A stretch of DNA of 64,000 bases from an uncultured Oceanospirillaceae bacterium (GCA_913057435.1 CAJXNY010000010.1:1-64000); one strand, 5' to 3'; counted from the stretch's first letter, positions 1 to 10,588 are shown. The notes: generated from the sequence alone by a model not told the origin. Translations and numbers: made by a program.

Positions 1-46
1 CTTGCCAAGGTCGGGGTCGCGAGTTCGAATCTCGTTTTCCGCTCCA
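1..46 (+). tRNA. tRNA-Gly(GCC), 3' part only (5' end outside window)
   Basis: Anticodon arm cttGCCaag, T-arm ggtcgcgagttcgaatctcg and acceptor end ttttccgctcCA with encoded CCA at 44-46. Confidence 0.85.
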
Positions 47-75
47 ATCTTCTTCAGTCATGAAGAATAAAGATG

Positions 76-99
76 ACCAGCCCATGCGCTGGTTTTTTT
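76..99 (+). terminator. Rho-independent terminator after the tRNA
   Basis: accagc-ccatgc-gctggt stem followed by a T tract. Confidence 0.7.
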
Positions 100-124
100 G
101 TGCCTGAAATTTGTCGCAGCCAAT

Positions 125-150
125 AAAAACCCCGGCCGAGGCCAGGGTTG
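125..150 (-). terminator. Rho-independent terminator of phaC
   Basis: On the minus strand AACCCtGGCCtcGGCCgGGGTTTTTA. Confidence 0.6.
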
Positions 151-179
151 GTGTTAGTTTGGCTAAGTCAGGCTGGTGA

Positions 180-1922
180 TCAGGCCAGGCGTACTTTTAC
201 GTAGCGGCCAGGTGCTGGCTCGATTTCTTTGTGTGTTGCGTTGCCCAGTGTCGCGGGGGCATCGACTTTTTTGCCTGCACGTTTTTTCAGCCATTCAGAC
301 CAGTGGTTCCACCAGGTACCTTCCTGGCGTTCTGCGCTTTCCAGCCAGTTTTCTGCGCCATCTCCAAGCTTGCCGCCAGTCCAGTAGTGGCGACGGTTTT
401 TGGAAGCCGGGTTGATAACCCCTGCAACGTGGCCAGATGCACCCAGTACGAACTCAACCTGTCCCTTCATCAGTTCGGTGCCTTTAAAGGTACCTTTCCA
501 TGGGGCGATATGATCTTCGATGGTGGACAGGAAGTAGACTGGGATTTTGATCTTGCTCAGATCAATCGCTTCACCACAAATGGTCAGGCCGCCAGGCTGT
601 GACAGTTTGTTTTCCAGGTACATTTCTTTCATGTAGAAAGTGTACATGGTGGCTGGCAGGTTGGTGGAGTCGCTGTTCCAGTACAAAATGTCAAACGGCG
701 GTGGTGTCTGCCCTTTGAGGTAGTTGTTGACCACGTAGGACCAGATCAGGTCGTTGGAGCGCAGCATGTTGAACGAGTTTGCCAGGCTGCGGCCATTGAG
801 GAAGCCCTCATCGTTCACTTTTTCAACCAGCTGACCAACCTGTTTCTCATCAACAAATACACCGATATCGCCAGGGTCGGCAAAGTCAGTCAGTGTGGTG
901 AGGAACGTAGCAGAGGCAACGGAGGTGTCTTTACGGTTGGCCATCACAGCCAGTGCTGTGGCTGTCAGTGTACCGCCAACACACCAGGACACGGTGTTGA
1001 TTTTGCTGGAGCCGCCAATGGATTTGACCGCTTCGATCGCTTCCAGGATACCTTTTTCAACGTAGTCATCCCAGCTCAGGTAGCTCTGGTCTTCACGTGG
1101 GTTGGTCCAGGAAATCAGGAAAGTATTCTGGCCCTGTTCTACGCAGTATTTGACGTAGGAGTTATGCTCCTGCAAATCCATGATGTAGAACTTGTTGATG
1201 CAGGGCGGGATGATCAGTGCTGGGCGTTCAAATACCTGAGCCTGGGTTGGCTTGTACTGAATCAGCTGCAGCATTTCGTTTTCGAAGACAACGGAGCCTT
1301 CGGTCAACGCCAGGTTTTTACCTAGCTCAAAGGCGCTCTCGTCGGTCATCGAGATACGGCCTTTGTCGACGTCGCTGAGCAGGTTTTTCATGCCGTCAAT
1401 CAGGCTCTGACCTTTGGTTTCCATTGCCTGGTGCAGGACTTCTGGATTGGTCATGGCGAAGTTTGTTGGCGACATCGCATCGATGTACTGCTGGGTGTAG
1501 AACTCCAGCTTACGCTGCTCGCCGTCTGACAGGTGGGCATTGGCAGCCATTTCAGACATCAGCTGAGATGTCAGCAGATAGGACTGTTTAATGTAGTCGA
1601 AAACCGGATTCTGATTCCACTCCTCGGCCTGGAAGCGACGATCTCCTGGTGCCGGGCTGGCGACCGGGCTGGCAGTTGCGCCGCCCGTCAGGATGTTGCG
1701 CCACAGGTTCATCTGACCTTGCTGGTAGTCGGAGATCGCACGGATCCAGACAGTTGGGTCTTCCCATGAGCGGGCAGCCAGTTCTGTCCATGACTTTGTG
1801 AAGTTACTGAAAAAATCTTCCTGGTTTTTTACAGAGAACGTATCGAAGAGTTTTTGCGTCTCTTCGTTCAGGAAATTAATAAACTCCTGAGGGTCAGTCG
1901 GGGTGTTCGGCTTCGTATCCAT
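180..1922 (-). CDS. phaC: Class I poly(3-hydroxyalkanoate) polymerase
   Basis: 580 aa; lipase-like box SWCVGGT with catalytic Cys; typical PhaC motifs (WNSDSTNLPATMYTFYMKEMYLENKL, GASGHVAGVINP). Confidence 0.92.
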   Translation of the reverse strand: MDTKPNTPTDPQEFINFLNEETQKLFDTFSVKNQEDFFSNFTKSWTELAARSWEDPTVWIRAISDYQQGQMNLWRNILTGGATASPVASPAPGDRRFQAEEWNQNPVFDYIKQSYLLTSQLMSEMAANAHLSDGEQRKLEFYTQQYIDAMSPTNFAMTNPEVLHQAMETKGQSLIDGMKNLLSDVDKGRISMTDESAFELGKNLALTEGSVVFENEMLQLIQYKPTQAQVFERPALIIPPCINKFYIMDLQEHNSYVKYCVEQGQNTFLISWTNPREDQSYLSWDDYVEKGILEAIEAVKSIGGSSKINTVSWCVGGTLTATALAVMANRKDTSVASATFLTTLTDFADPGDIGVFVDEKQVGQLVEKVNDEGFLNGRSLANSFNMLRSNDLIWSYVVNNYLKGQTPPPFDILYWNSDSTNLPATMYTFYMKEMYLENKLSQPGGLTICGEAIDLSKIKIPVYFLSTIEDHIAPWKGTFKGTELMKGQVEFVLGASGHVAGVINPASKNRRHYWTGGKLGDGAENWLESAERQEGTWWNHWSEWLKKRAGKKVDAPATLGNATHKEIEPAPGRYVKVRLA

Positions 1923-2086
1923 CAGTACGCCTTTCAGTCAGGCCTGTTGCAACTGTATTCCCTGGCAACAGGCAAATCGTCCAAATCTTGAGCTGTGAAC
2001 TAGAGAGCATAGACTGCGCTGCACAACTTACAACCTGTTCTAAGGTAGTAGATCGCTGCAGTGCGGCAATTTGTGCGCCGCGCGGG

Positions 2087-3601
2087 CTATGTGTGGTTCA
2101 CGGTTTCGTTGTTGCAATGACGCTGTTCCACCATACCGTCGAGATATTGCAAAACGTTGTAACTTTCCTCTTCTGCTGTACGCATGTGCGAAACAATTTG
2201 TTTACGCAGGCTGGTTTCGTGCCGCCAGTTGCTGTCGCGCAGAGCGACGGCTTGTTGCACTGCGCTATGTACTTTGTGGTGCGGGGTTTCGACCTGGCGG
2301 TAAGCCTCGGTGTGAGCGAATTTCTGTGAACCGGCACCGTCGTAGTACCACATGCCCAGCCGACACTGGGTGTGGTCTTTACGAATGGCGTCCAGTTCGG
2401 CGCTGCGGTCGGCGGAGTCGTCCAGTGCCAGGTAACCGTTCTGTTTGTAGATAACGTGGTCAACTTTGGCCAGTGAACCGAAGGTGCGGTCTTTTGAGTA
2501 GGTGATGTAATCAGTAATGGCCTCAGCGGAATGGCTGATCTGATTGAACTGGCTGCTGATACAGGTGATCTGTTCGCTCACCGTCGCGGTGGCTTTGCTG
2601 GACTGCTCAGCCTCATCGACCATTTTTTTCACCCGCCCGCTGAAAGAGTGGATGGTAGCGGAGATTTCAACCGCGGCTTCCTTGGTGCGGTGTGATAACG
2701 CTTTTACTTCATCGGCGACGACAGCGAATCCACGGCCTTGCTCGCCCGCACGAGCTGCTTCTATGGCGGCATTGAGAGCTAGCAGGCTGGTCTGGTCGGC
2801 GATTTCGGTGATGATCGACAGGGCGTGGGAGACATCAGCGGCGTCCTGCTCCAGCTCGTGGGTCATGGTGCGCACATTAGTCATGTTTTTGGTGACGGCG
2901 GACAGGGCGTCGGCCATCCGGTTAACCCGGCCAGCACTGTCGGCGGCCATGTTTCCGTTTTCGTCTGCGATGCCTTCTACATGTTCCATTTCACTGGAGA
3001 TGCGTACCAGGTCTGCCTGGTTTTGTCGAAGATTGTCGATCAGGTGGCGCGTGTTGAGGTTGTGCAGGTCAGAGTGCAGCTCGTTGGCAGCAAGCAGTTC
3101 TTTGCCGTCCTGCATCAGGGTCAGTGACTCGTTTATTTTTTGTAGTGAGTTGCGCAGGCGGCCAGGCATACCTTTGTAGAAGGCGCGGCGATTGTAGTTG
3201 CCCAGGCTGACCTGCTTGAAGCAGGCATCGACTTCTTTGAAGTAGGATTCCATCTGGTCGAGCAGGTCGTTAAGTTCCCATGCGACCTGGCCGACTTCGC
3301 CTAATCCGGCAACCCGGGTGACACGGTGGCTGAGACTACCGGTGTTGGCAAAGTGCAAGGTGCTGTGAACAGCATCCAGGGTGTTAAATACTTTTTCCTG
3401 GCTGCGCCAGAACCAGAAGGCGATGATGGTTGAAAACAGTAGTGGGGCTAGCATCCACCAGGCAAAACTCTGTGTCACCGAGATAGCGATGATGGTGATA
3501 AGTATGGTGAGAAAGTGGCTGGCAGCCATCAGCCGTGTATTGCTGCGCAGGTAGAGCTTGCCACGGCTGGTGCTGTTTTTGTAGCTGTTCTGGTAGTCCA
3601 T
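2087..3601 (-). CDS. Membrane-anchored methyl-accepting chemotaxis protein with C-terminal CZB (zinc-binding) domain; no periplasmic ligand domain
   Basis: N-terminal TM hairpin, MCP tip [43 protein letters not shown] signature [30 protein letters not shown]-like. Confidence 0.88.
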   Translation of the reverse strand: MDYQNSYKNSTSRGKLYLRSNTRLMAASHFLTILITIIAISVTQSFAWWMLAPLLFSTIIAFWFWRSQEKVFNTLDAVHSTLHFANTGSLSHRVTRVAGLGEVGQVAWELNDLLDQMESYFKEVDACFKQVSLGNYNRRAFYKGMPGRLRNSLQKINESLTLMQDGKELLAANELHSDLHNLNTRHLIDNLRQNQADLVRISSEMEHVEGIADENGNMAADSAGRVNRMADALSAVTKNMTNVRTMTHELEQDAADVSHALSIITEIADQTSLLALNAAIEAARAGEQGRGFAVVADEVKALSHRTKEAAVEISATIHSFSGRVKKMVDEAEQSSKATATVSEQITCISSQFNQISHSAEAITDYITYSKDRTFGSLAKVDHVIYKQNGYLALDDSADRSAELDAIRKDHTQCRLGMWYYDGAGSQKFAHTEAYRQVETPHHKVHSAVQQAVALRDSNWRHETSLRKQIVSHMRTAEEESYNVLQYLDGMVEQRHCNNETVNHT

Positions 3602-3616
3602 GGGGCGCCTCCTGGG

Positions 3617-4150
3617 TCAGTGAGAGTCGAGCTGCAAGATGAATTCGTCGTAGCTCAGTTCCTTGTCGGCGATGTATTCAAGCATGTGCTGGGCTGATGC
3701 GCTGGCGGCACTGCGGCCTCCATTGTTTTGTTCGACCTGGTTCATGGCGTCGTAAAGATGGGCGATGGTGGTGATGGCGTTTTTTTCAGGCTTGCGGCGT
3801 ACGGAGTAGTAGCCACGAAAGTTGCCCTGGGCATCGTGGTCGGGAGTCACGTGTGCAAAGACCCAGTAATGGCCGCCGTTTTTGCAGAGGTTTTTTACGA
3901 AGCCGATGAACTCATTGCCATTTTTGAGGGTATTCCACATGTACATGAACAGGCCATGAGGCATGTCTGGGTGGCGAATCATGCGGTGGTTCTGGTCCAG
4001 CAGTTCGGCTTCGGTGTAGCCAGATGTCTGCATGAATACGCGGTTGATATAGGTGATTTTACCTTCACCGTTGGTTTTGCTGACAATAAACTCGTCATCA
4101 CTCAGGCTTACTTCCTGCTGAGTCGGCGTGGAGGGGAGTCTTTTTTTCAT
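3617..4150 (-). CDS. Single PAS-domain protein (Aer/CetB-like)
   Basis: Aer-type PAS: YINRVFMQTSGYTEAELLDQNHRMIRHPDMPHGLFMYMWNTLKNGNEFIGFVKNLCKNGGHYWVFAHVTP; 15 bp upstream of the MCP gene. Confidence 0.85.
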   Translation of the reverse strand: MKKRLPSTPTQQEVSLSDDEFIVSKTNGEGKITYINRVFMQTSGYTEAELLDQNHRMIRHPDMPHGLFMYMWNTLKNGNEFIGFVKNLCKNGGHYWVFAHVTPDHDAQGNFRGYYSVRRKPEKNAITTIAHLYDAMNQVEQNNGGRSAASASAQHMLEYIADKELSYDEFILQLDSH

Positions 4151-4241
4151 GGCACCATTCCCTGGTTTTGGCGCCGGTTTCCAGGCGCTGATTTAATCGT
4201 TCTGGTAAGCTTCTGTCCGGTTTATTTGTGATCAGGATATT

Positions 4242-4490
4242 ATGAAAAATCTGGTATTAATGACTACAGCAGGTTGCCACCTGTGTGAAGTCGCTGAAGG
4301 TATTATCGTATCGAGTCTGGTGCAGGACTGTGTTGTCGAAGCGCAGGATATTGCGCAAAGTGATGCGCTTATTGAACAATATGGGGTGAGAATACCGGTG
4401 CTGGTGTGCGAAAACTCGGGCCAGGAGCTGGGCTGGCCCTTTGATGCTGATCAGCTGCTGGCGTTTGTGGCTCAGTTGCCTGACAGCTGA
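4242..4490 (+). CDS. Glutaredoxin-like family protein (DUF836 type)
   Basis: 82 aa, MTTAGCHLCEVAEG CxxC-type N-terminus, thioredoxin-like VRIPVLV. Confidence 0.75.
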   Translation: MKNLVLMTTAGCHLCEVAEGIIVSSLVQDCVVEAQDIAQSDALIEQYGVRIPVLVCENSGQELGWPFDADQLLAFVAQLPDS

Positions 4491-5269
4491 AACAGTCGGC
4501 AGGCGTTATCGCTGGTTTGATGCTGAAGTTGTTGCCAGTCTTCGTTGCGTAACCTGGCGACTGTCTGGCCGATGTGCGGTAACAGAGCGGGGCTGTTAGT
4601 GCCGCCTTTGGGTTTGGGCTTGTAATCCCGTGGTGTCAGGTAGGGGGCATCCGTTTCCAGCAGTAATCTGTCAGCGGGAATGTCCTTGACCAGCTCACGC
4701 AGGCTCTCGCCCCGGCGTTCATCACAAATCCAGCCGGTAATACCAATGTAGAGATCCAGATCCAGGTAGTTGTACAGGGCTTTACGGTCGCCGGTAAAGC
4801 AATGCAGTACCGCGCCTTGCAGGTGGTCTCTGTAGCTGCTCAGGATTTCTCTTTGTTCAGTGTGAGCATCGCGTTCGTGCAGCAGCAGGGGCTTTTTGAA
4901 TTCGGCGGCCATCTCTAATTGCCGTTCGAAGACACTGATTTGCTGTGGTCGTGGTGAAAAATCTCGATTGAAATCCAGCCCGGTTTCACCCACCGCGACG
5001 ACGCCAGGTTCCTGTAATAGCGCCTGTATAGCGGACAGGGCGCTGGCAGTGGCATTTTTGGCATCATGGGGGTGGAACCCGACCGTGCTGAACAGGTGGT
5101 CAGGGTGTTGCTGACACAAGGCCAGGGCAGCTTCGCTGCTGGCCTGGTCTGTGCCTGCGATAATCATGCGGTTTACGTTAGCCTCGATTGCCTGCTCTAC
5201 AATTTCGGCCTGCTTGTTGGCGAAGCGCCGGTCTGTCAGGTTGACGCAAATATCTGTCCAGCCATTCAT
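4472..5269 (-). CDS. tatD: TatD family deoxyribonuclease
   Basis: TDICVNLTDRRF, GFHPHDA, VGETGLDFNRDFSP, LLLETDAPYLTPR motifs. Confidence 0.9.
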   Translation of the reverse strand: MNGWTDICVNLTDRRFANKQAEIVEQAIEANVNRMIIAGTDQASSEAALALCQQHPDHLFSTVGFHPHDAKNATASALSAIQALLQEPGVVAVGETGLDFNRDFSPRPQQISVFERQLEMAAEFKKPLLLHERDAHTEQREILSSYRDHLQGAVLHCFTGDRKALYNYLDLDLYIGITGWICDERRGESLRELVKDIPADRLLLETDAPYLTPRDYKPKPKGGTNSPALLPHIGQTVARLRNEDWQQLQHQTSDNACRLFQLSGN

Positions 5270-7287
5270 TGGGTTACTGCCATTCCCTTCTTGTTGTCTG
5301 AGTCTTGCGGTGCCAGTACCAGCAGCTGTTTGGCTGAGACCGGTTTAATGCTCAGGCGGGCAATTTCATTTTTTTCCATAAACTGGCCGCGCTGTCCCGC
5401 ATCCATCTGGTAGATAACGCGGTAAGTAAGGACGTTTTTCACGTACTGCCGGGTCTCTTTGAACGGGATGGATTCTATCCAGATATCCAGTGGCAGCGAG
5501 CCACGCTGCTTCATCCAGCGGCTAACACGGTGGGGCCCTGCGTTATAGGCAGCACTGGCCAGAGCGCGGTTGCCGTTAAATTTTTTCAGCATATCGCTGA
5601 GGTAGGCGGTACCCAGGCTGATGTTGGTGCTGGGGTTGAATAACTGGTTTTTCGAACGGTAGGGCACTTTGTGGTTGCGTGCAGTTTCGCGAGCGGTCTG
5701 TGGCATCAACTGCATCAGGCCACGTGCGCCGACACGGGAGCGCGCGCGTGGGTTGAATGCGCTTTCCTGGCGGGCGATCGCCAGTGCCCAGTTTTCATCT
5801 ATCTGGCGTTTGCGGGCCAGCTTTTTGAACGTTTGAGCGTAGGGGCGTGGGAAGCGGGCTTTTACCAGATCCCAGGCACCTACGCGTGCGGCGCTGACAA
5901 TGGCGGTGAAATGCCAGCCTAACCGGTCGGCCAGCAGCGCGGCATACTGTTGCTCTTTTTCACTCAGGGTCGTCATTGCTGTGCGCCATTCTGCGCCGGA
6001 CTGGCTGCTCTGCCCTAGCCGGTTAAGCTCAATGGCGCGCAGAATCGCCGGGGTTGTCTCGATTTTTTTGCGAATAGCGTTGTTGTGGCCCGGATGGTCA
6101 GCCTGCAGTTTGTAAGGCTGGCTGGTCAGGGTTGCCGCCAGATAGCCGTAATACTGCCGTTTCTTGGCCAGATCTAGCAGTAACTGATGGGCTTTTCTCT
6201 GCTGGCTGGCATTTTTGCTGGTGTTTTTGAGAGCGACAGCCTCCCAGTATTTCCATATGTCAGATTGGCGGGTTTCGGTTGGCAGTTTTTTTACCAGGGC
6301 CACAACCATCGGCCAGTCCTGCTGCTGGAGCAGTAGTCGCAGATGTGCTTCGGTGACTTCTGGAATACTGTGGCTTCTGTCCAGTTTGGCGATCAGGCTG
6401 AATTTCTTGTCGCTGCTGTTGGTTACCAGTCGCTGGGCTAGCATGGTGTCTATGCTGGCGTGCTGTACGGTGCTGAGTTTGCGTATTTTACGCACTTTCA
6501 GCCAGTAATTTACGGTACGCTCTGGTTGTTTGCTCAGTAGCTTTTTCAGACCAAAAGCGAGAGTGTGCAGGTCATCAGTTTTACGGACCTGACGGAACAG
6601 ACGGGCGGGGCTCTTTTTGATCTCCCAGAAGCGTTTTACGTGGGCCTTGTGGCTACGCACGCTGATGTGACGTTCCAGATAGCGGGCCAGGCTGTAGTTA
6701 CGTTTTTCGACGCTGAGCCAGAAGCGCTTCAGTGCTTTGGCTGAAGTCAATTTACCCGCTTTCTTCCAGCTGGCGAACAGTGGGTCACAGGCTTTTGGCT
6801 GTGATTTACCTACGGTCCAGAGTGTTTCGGCTGCAATCAGTGCTTTCTTTCGTAGTGCCCGGTCACCGGTTTTCAGGCGGACGGTTTGTTGTCGGCATTC
6901 CTGTGTTGCACCACGTAGCGGCAGGCGGTCGAACTCTTTCAGATAGCTACGCCAGAGACCTTTTCTGTAGAGCAATGAAAGCCAGTCGGCTTGCAGATTA
7001 CGAATCAGTGGTAAGTCAGCGTATTTTTTCTGGAAATTGCGGACCTGATTGCCAGAGCGGGTGGTGAGCTGGCGGGAGATAAGCTGGTACTCAAGGTAGG
7101 GCCGTAAAGGGTAGTGACCAAGCCTGGGCAGGGTTGTCTTGATTTTTTTGATGCGCTTGCTGGCGGGTGTTTTTAAAGCCGCCTGATACAGTGCGCGCTC
7201 TTTTTTCCAGGATGTATTAATACTGGCGGTGGCCGACATTGCGGGGAAAAACAGCAATATAGTCAGCATCATGCAGAAAACGCGCAT
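5266..7287 (-). CDS. slt: Soluble lytic murein transglycosylase
   Basis: 673 aa; C-terminal SLT domain AIARQESAFNPRARSRVGARGLMQLMPQTA...GTAYLSDMLKKFNGNRALASAAYNAG; signal peptide. Confidence 0.9.
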   Translation of the reverse strand: MRVFCMMLTILLFFPAMSATASINTSWKKERALYQAALKTPASKRIKKIKTTLPRLGHYPLRPYLEYQLISRQLTTRSGNQVRNFQKKYADLPLIRNLQADWLSLLYRKGLWRSYLKEFDRLPLRGATQECRQQTVRLKTGDRALRKKALIAAETLWTVGKSQPKACDPLFASWKKAGKLTSAKALKRFWLSVEKRNYSLARYLERHISVRSHKAHVKRFWEIKKSPARLFRQVRKTDDLHTLAFGLKKLLSKQPERTVNYWLKVRKIRKLSTVQHASIDTMLAQRLVTNSSDKKFSLIAKLDRSHSIPEVTEAHLRLLLQQQDWPMVVALVKKLPTETRQSDIWKYWEAVALKNTSKNASQQRKAHQLLLDLAKKRQYYGYLAATLTSQPYKLQADHPGHNNAIRKKIETTPAILRAIELNRLGQSSQSGAEWRTAMTTLSEKEQQYAALLADRLGWHFTAIVSAARVGAWDLVKARFPRPYAQTFKKLARKRQIDENWALAIARQESAFNPRARSRVGARGLMQLMPQTARETARNHKVPYRSKNQLFNPSTNISLGTAYLSDMLKKFNGNRALASAAYNAGPHRVSRWMKQRGSLPLDIWIESIPFKETRQYVKNVLTYRVIYQMDAGQRGQFMEKNEIARLSIKPVSAKQLLVLAPQDSDNKKGMAVTQ

Positions 7288-7477
7288 GGCATCGTGTCTC
7301 CCGAGGGCAAGTTGTTAGTTAGTTCGATACGGTCGGAGCGAAATCGTTCGCCGCAAATCCTTACAAATACCCACCCTGTGCGCCAGCATTCGCTTTTTAT
7401 CTCGCTGTGCCGTGCGGGTTGATGACCGAATGCAGTAGAATAGCGCCTTCGCGCTGTAAAGCATATGAGAATCTATC

Positions 7478-9388
7478 ATGCCTTTGATTCGTTTAGATAA
7501 AGTCTCCGTTGCCTTTGGGGACAAGCCGCTGCTGGGTGAAGTCGATTTTCAGATCGACCCGGGTGAGCGGGTAGCACTGGTTGGCCTTAATGGTGCCGGT
7601 AAGTCAACCATGCTGAAGTTGATTGGTCAGCAGATCCATGCGGACAGTGGTCAGTTCTGGCAGGATCCTGCCTGTCGTATTGCGGACCTGCCGCAGGCGA
7701 TGCCGGTTGCCGATGAGCGTTCAGTCACCGATGTTGTGACTGCCGGGCTGAGTGATGTGCAGGCGTTGCGCACGGCCTATGATACAGCGGCGGACGCGCA
7801 CGATATGGATGCGCTGGAAGCCCTGCAGCATAAAATTGAAGCCTGTGATGGCTGGAACCTGGAGCAGCGTGTTGCCCGGGTGATGGATCGTCTGGGGTTG
7901 CCAACAGATAAGAAAATGTCCGAGCTGTCCGGTGGCTGGCGTCGTCGTGCGGCGCTGGGTGCGGCACTGGTGCAAGAGCCTGATCTGTTGCTGCTCGATG
8001 AGCCAACCAACCATCTGGATATTGAGACCATCGAGTGGCTGGAACAGCAGTTGCTCAACTTCCGTGGCGGTTTGCTGTTTATCTCCCATGACCGTGCGCT
8101 GGTGGAAAAACTGGCCACCCGGATTGTGGAGCTGGATCGTGGGGTGCTGACCTCGTTCCCGGGTAGCTATCTGAGTTATCAGGAACAAAAAGAAAAGTTG
8201 CTTGAAGAAGAAGCTACGCAGAATGCGCTGTTTGATAAACGGCTGGCGCAGGAAGAAGTGTGGATTCGTCAGGGTATCAAAGCGCGTCGCACCCGTAACG
8301 AAGGCCGTGTGCGTGCGTTGAAAACAATGCGTAATCAGCATGCAGACCGACTCGGGCGTCAGGGTAAAGCAACCTTTAACCTGGAGGAGGCCAAACGTTC
8401 TGGCAAGCTGGTGGCGGAATTGGCCGGTGTGTCGATGGCCTACGGCGGCAAGCAGCTGCTGAATAATCTGGATCTGCTGGTACAGCGAGGCGATCGCATC
8501 GGTCTGATCGGGCCGAACGGCGCTGGCAAGAGTACGTTGCTGAACATTTTGCTGGGTCGGCTTGAGCCACAGCAGGGTGAAGTGCGTATTGGTACCAAGA
8601 TGGAAGTGGCGTACTTCGATCAGCTGCGAGGCCAGCTCGATGGCGAGAAGAGCATCATAGATAACATTGCCGAAGGCCGTGAGTCTATTACGGTGAATGG
8701 TAAATCTCGCCATTTGATTAGCTATCTGAATGACTTTTTGTTCAGCCCGGAGCGTGCACGTACGCCGGTGAAAGCATTGTCCGGTGGTGAAACTAACCGG
8801 GTGTTGCTGGCGAAGCTGTTCAGTATGCCTGCCAACGTACTGGTGCTGGATGAGCCGACCAACGACCTGGATATCGAAACACTTGAATTGCTGGAAGAAA
8901 TTCTGCTCAAGTTCGACGGTACCGTGTTGCTGGTCAGCCATGACCGCTCTTTCCTCGATAATGTGGTGACCAGTACGCTGGTGTTCGAAGGTAACGGTGT
9001 CGTTGCTGAATATGTGGGTGGCTATAACGACTGGTTGCGTCAGCGTCCGGACGTTGTTGCGCCAGAGAAAACAAAGCTGTCGGTAGCACCTGTCGCCGCG
9101 TCAGCAGACCCTGTGCCCGCGCCTGAGCCTGAACCGGTTAAAGCTGATGCGAAGAAGCTGAAAAAACTGAGCTATAAGCTACAGCGCGAGCTGGATCTGT
9201 TGCCCGGCCTTCTGGCAGACGCTGAATCTGCACTGGAAGCGCTGCAGGTGCAGACAGGCGAGGCGAGTTTCTATGAGCAGGACAACGCCCATGTGACGGA
9301 AGTGCTGGCACAGCTCCAGCAGCAGGAACAGCAGGTGGAAACCCTGATGGAGCGCTGGCTGGAGCTGGAGGCGTTGCAGGAGGAATAA
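7478..9388 (+). CDS. uup: ABC-F family ATPase Uup
   Basis: Two Walker A (GLNGAGKST, GPNGAGKST), two signature motifs (LSGGWRRR, LSGGETNR), C-terminal coiled coil. Confidence 0.88.
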   Translation: MPLIRLDKVSVAFGDKPLLGEVDFQIDPGERVALVGLNGAGKSTMLKLIGQQIHADSGQFWQDPACRIADLPQAMPVADERSVTDVVTAGLSDVQALRTAYDTAADAHDMDALEALQHKIEACDGWNLEQRVARVMDRLGLPTDKKMSELSGGWRRRAALGAALVQEPDLLLLDEPTNHLDIETIEWLEQQLLNFRGGLLFISHDRALVEKLATRIVELDRGVLTSFPGSYLSYQEQKEKLLEEEATQNALFDKRLAQEEVWIRQGIKARRTRNEGRVRALKTMRNQHADRLGRQGKATFNLEEAKRSGKLVAELAGVSMAYGGKQLLNNLDLLVQRGDRIGLIGPNGAGKSTLLNILLGRLEPQQGEVRIGTKMEVAYFDQLRGQLDGEKSIIDNIAEGRESITVNGKSRHLISYLNDFLFSPERARTPVKALSGGETNRVLLAKLFSMPANVLVLDEPTNDLDIETLELLEEILLKFDGTVLLVSHDRSFLDNVVTSTLVFEGNGVVAEYVGGYNDWLRQRPDVVAPEKTKLSVAPVAASADPVPAPEPEPVKADAKKLKKLSYKLQRELDLLPGLLADAESALEALQVQTGEASFYEQDNAHVTEVLAQLQQQEQQVETLMERWLELEALQEE

Positions 9389-9398
9389 GCCGCCAGAC

Positions 9399-9854
9399 TT
9401 ATTCGCTGTCCGGGGCCTCAGTTTCGTGTACACGTACTGCCAGTACATCACAGTGAGCCCCGTGCAGTACTCCATTGGCAGTTGAGCCCAGTAGTAAAGC
9501 AAGGCCGTGGCGGCCATGGCTGCCGACGACGATCAGATCGACATTGAGGGAGTCAGCCAGCCGGTGGATTTCTGTTTCAGTGTGTCCGCTGACAACATGC
9601 TGGCCGTTGATGGGGTAGTCCATACGCTCACCAAAGTGCGCCAGTTTATTGTGGGCGTGTTCGTCGAGCTGATCCTGAATTGAGCTCAGGTCCATGGGTA
9701 CATCGCCGCCATAGGCAAAGCTCAGTGGCTCGATAACATGAACCAGGTGCAGTGTGGCGTTATTGGCGTGGGCCAGTTCTCGCGCTTTGCTGGCCAGCTG
9801 CTGGGCTTCAGAAGAGAGGTCTACGGCTACCAGAATAACGTTGTAAATGCTCAT
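9399..9854 (-). CDS. Universal stress protein (UspA family)
   Basis: NVILVAVDLS ... VDLIVVGSHGRHGLALLLGSTANGVLHGAHCDVLAVR. Confidence 0.88.
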   Translation of the reverse strand: MSIYNVILVAVDLSSEAQQLASKARELAHANNATLHLVHVIEPLSFAYGGDVPMDLSSIQDQLDEHAHNKLAHFGERMDYPINGQHVVSGHTETEIHRLADSLNVDLIVVGSHGRHGLALLLGSTANGVLHGAHCDVLAVRVHETEAPDSE

Positions 9855-10047
9855 GGTTTGGCTCCTTCAATACAATCGTTACAGTGCGCAGTGAGGGGCA
9901 GCGTGCACCCTGTCTGCGGCAGGTCTGCCACCGGGGTGGCGTAGTTCTGAGATTAGCACAGCTCTTTTTCCTGCTAATCTGACATCAATCAACTTTAACA
10001 GGTAACGGGTTCTATTACCGGGTACCTGGCTTGCTCAGCCGGAGGCT

Positions 10048-10560
10048 GTGAAAATGAAATGGACCATTATCATTGTGATCATGATGTCTTTTGTTGGCTC
10101 GATGATGTGGATGATGCCATCTCCGCGGGAGCGATTTCAGGCCAAGTTACGGCTGCATGCACGCTCACTGGGCTATAACGTTCAGCTGGCGCGGTTGACA
10201 ACACCCCGTGCAGCAGGGGAGGTGGAGCCTGAAATCATCACCGTGCCCGCATATCGCTTGATGCGCAGTAATATGGATCGTAAAGCGTCGGAGGCGCTGG
10301 TGCCCTGGCAGGTGCACCGGGTGACGTCAATTGCTAGTGATGGGCTGCCTGATGGCTGGAGCTGGGCTCAAGGTGAGCACCTGCTTGATGAAAGCCAGTT
10401 GGCGCAGATCACCGAGGTGCTGGCTGTATTGCCTGAGGGCGCAGTAGCGCTGGAATCAACGCCTGTGCAGGTATCTGTGTACTGGCATGAAAAGGGTGAT
10501 ATAGAAACGTTAGATCTGCTTAAAACGCAGCTGCAACGAATCATGGATGCTCGATTTTGA
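10048..10560 (+). CDS. Hypothetical protein with N-terminal TM segment
   Basis: ORF 170 aa in an intergenic slot, N-terminal hydrophobic segment; ATG at 10054 more likely. Confidence 0.6.
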   Translation: MKMKWTIIIVIMMSFVGSMMWMMPSPRERFQAKLRLHARSLGYNVQLARLTTPRAAGEVEPEIITVPAYRLMRSNMDRKASEALVPWQVHRVTSIASDGLPDGWSWAQGEHLLDESQLAQITEVLAVLPEGAVALESTPVQVSVYWHEKGDIETLDLLKTQLQRIMDARF

Positions 10561-10588
10561 TCATTGATGTTAGTAGAGGGTATTAAGG

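Noticed and set aside
7315-7524. 69-aa minus-strand ORF between slt and uup
   Set aside because: Overlaps the uup start and the divergent promoter region; no motifs.
7721-8941. 406-aa minus-strand ORF
   Set aside because: Antisense shadow of uup; the product has no recognisable motifs and the sense gene is clearly coding.
9979-9992. Possible degenerate FNR site upstream of the UspA-family gene (TTGATtgatGTCAG on minus strand)
   Set aside because: Two mismatches in the second half-site and more than 120 bp from the start codon; too weak to claim.
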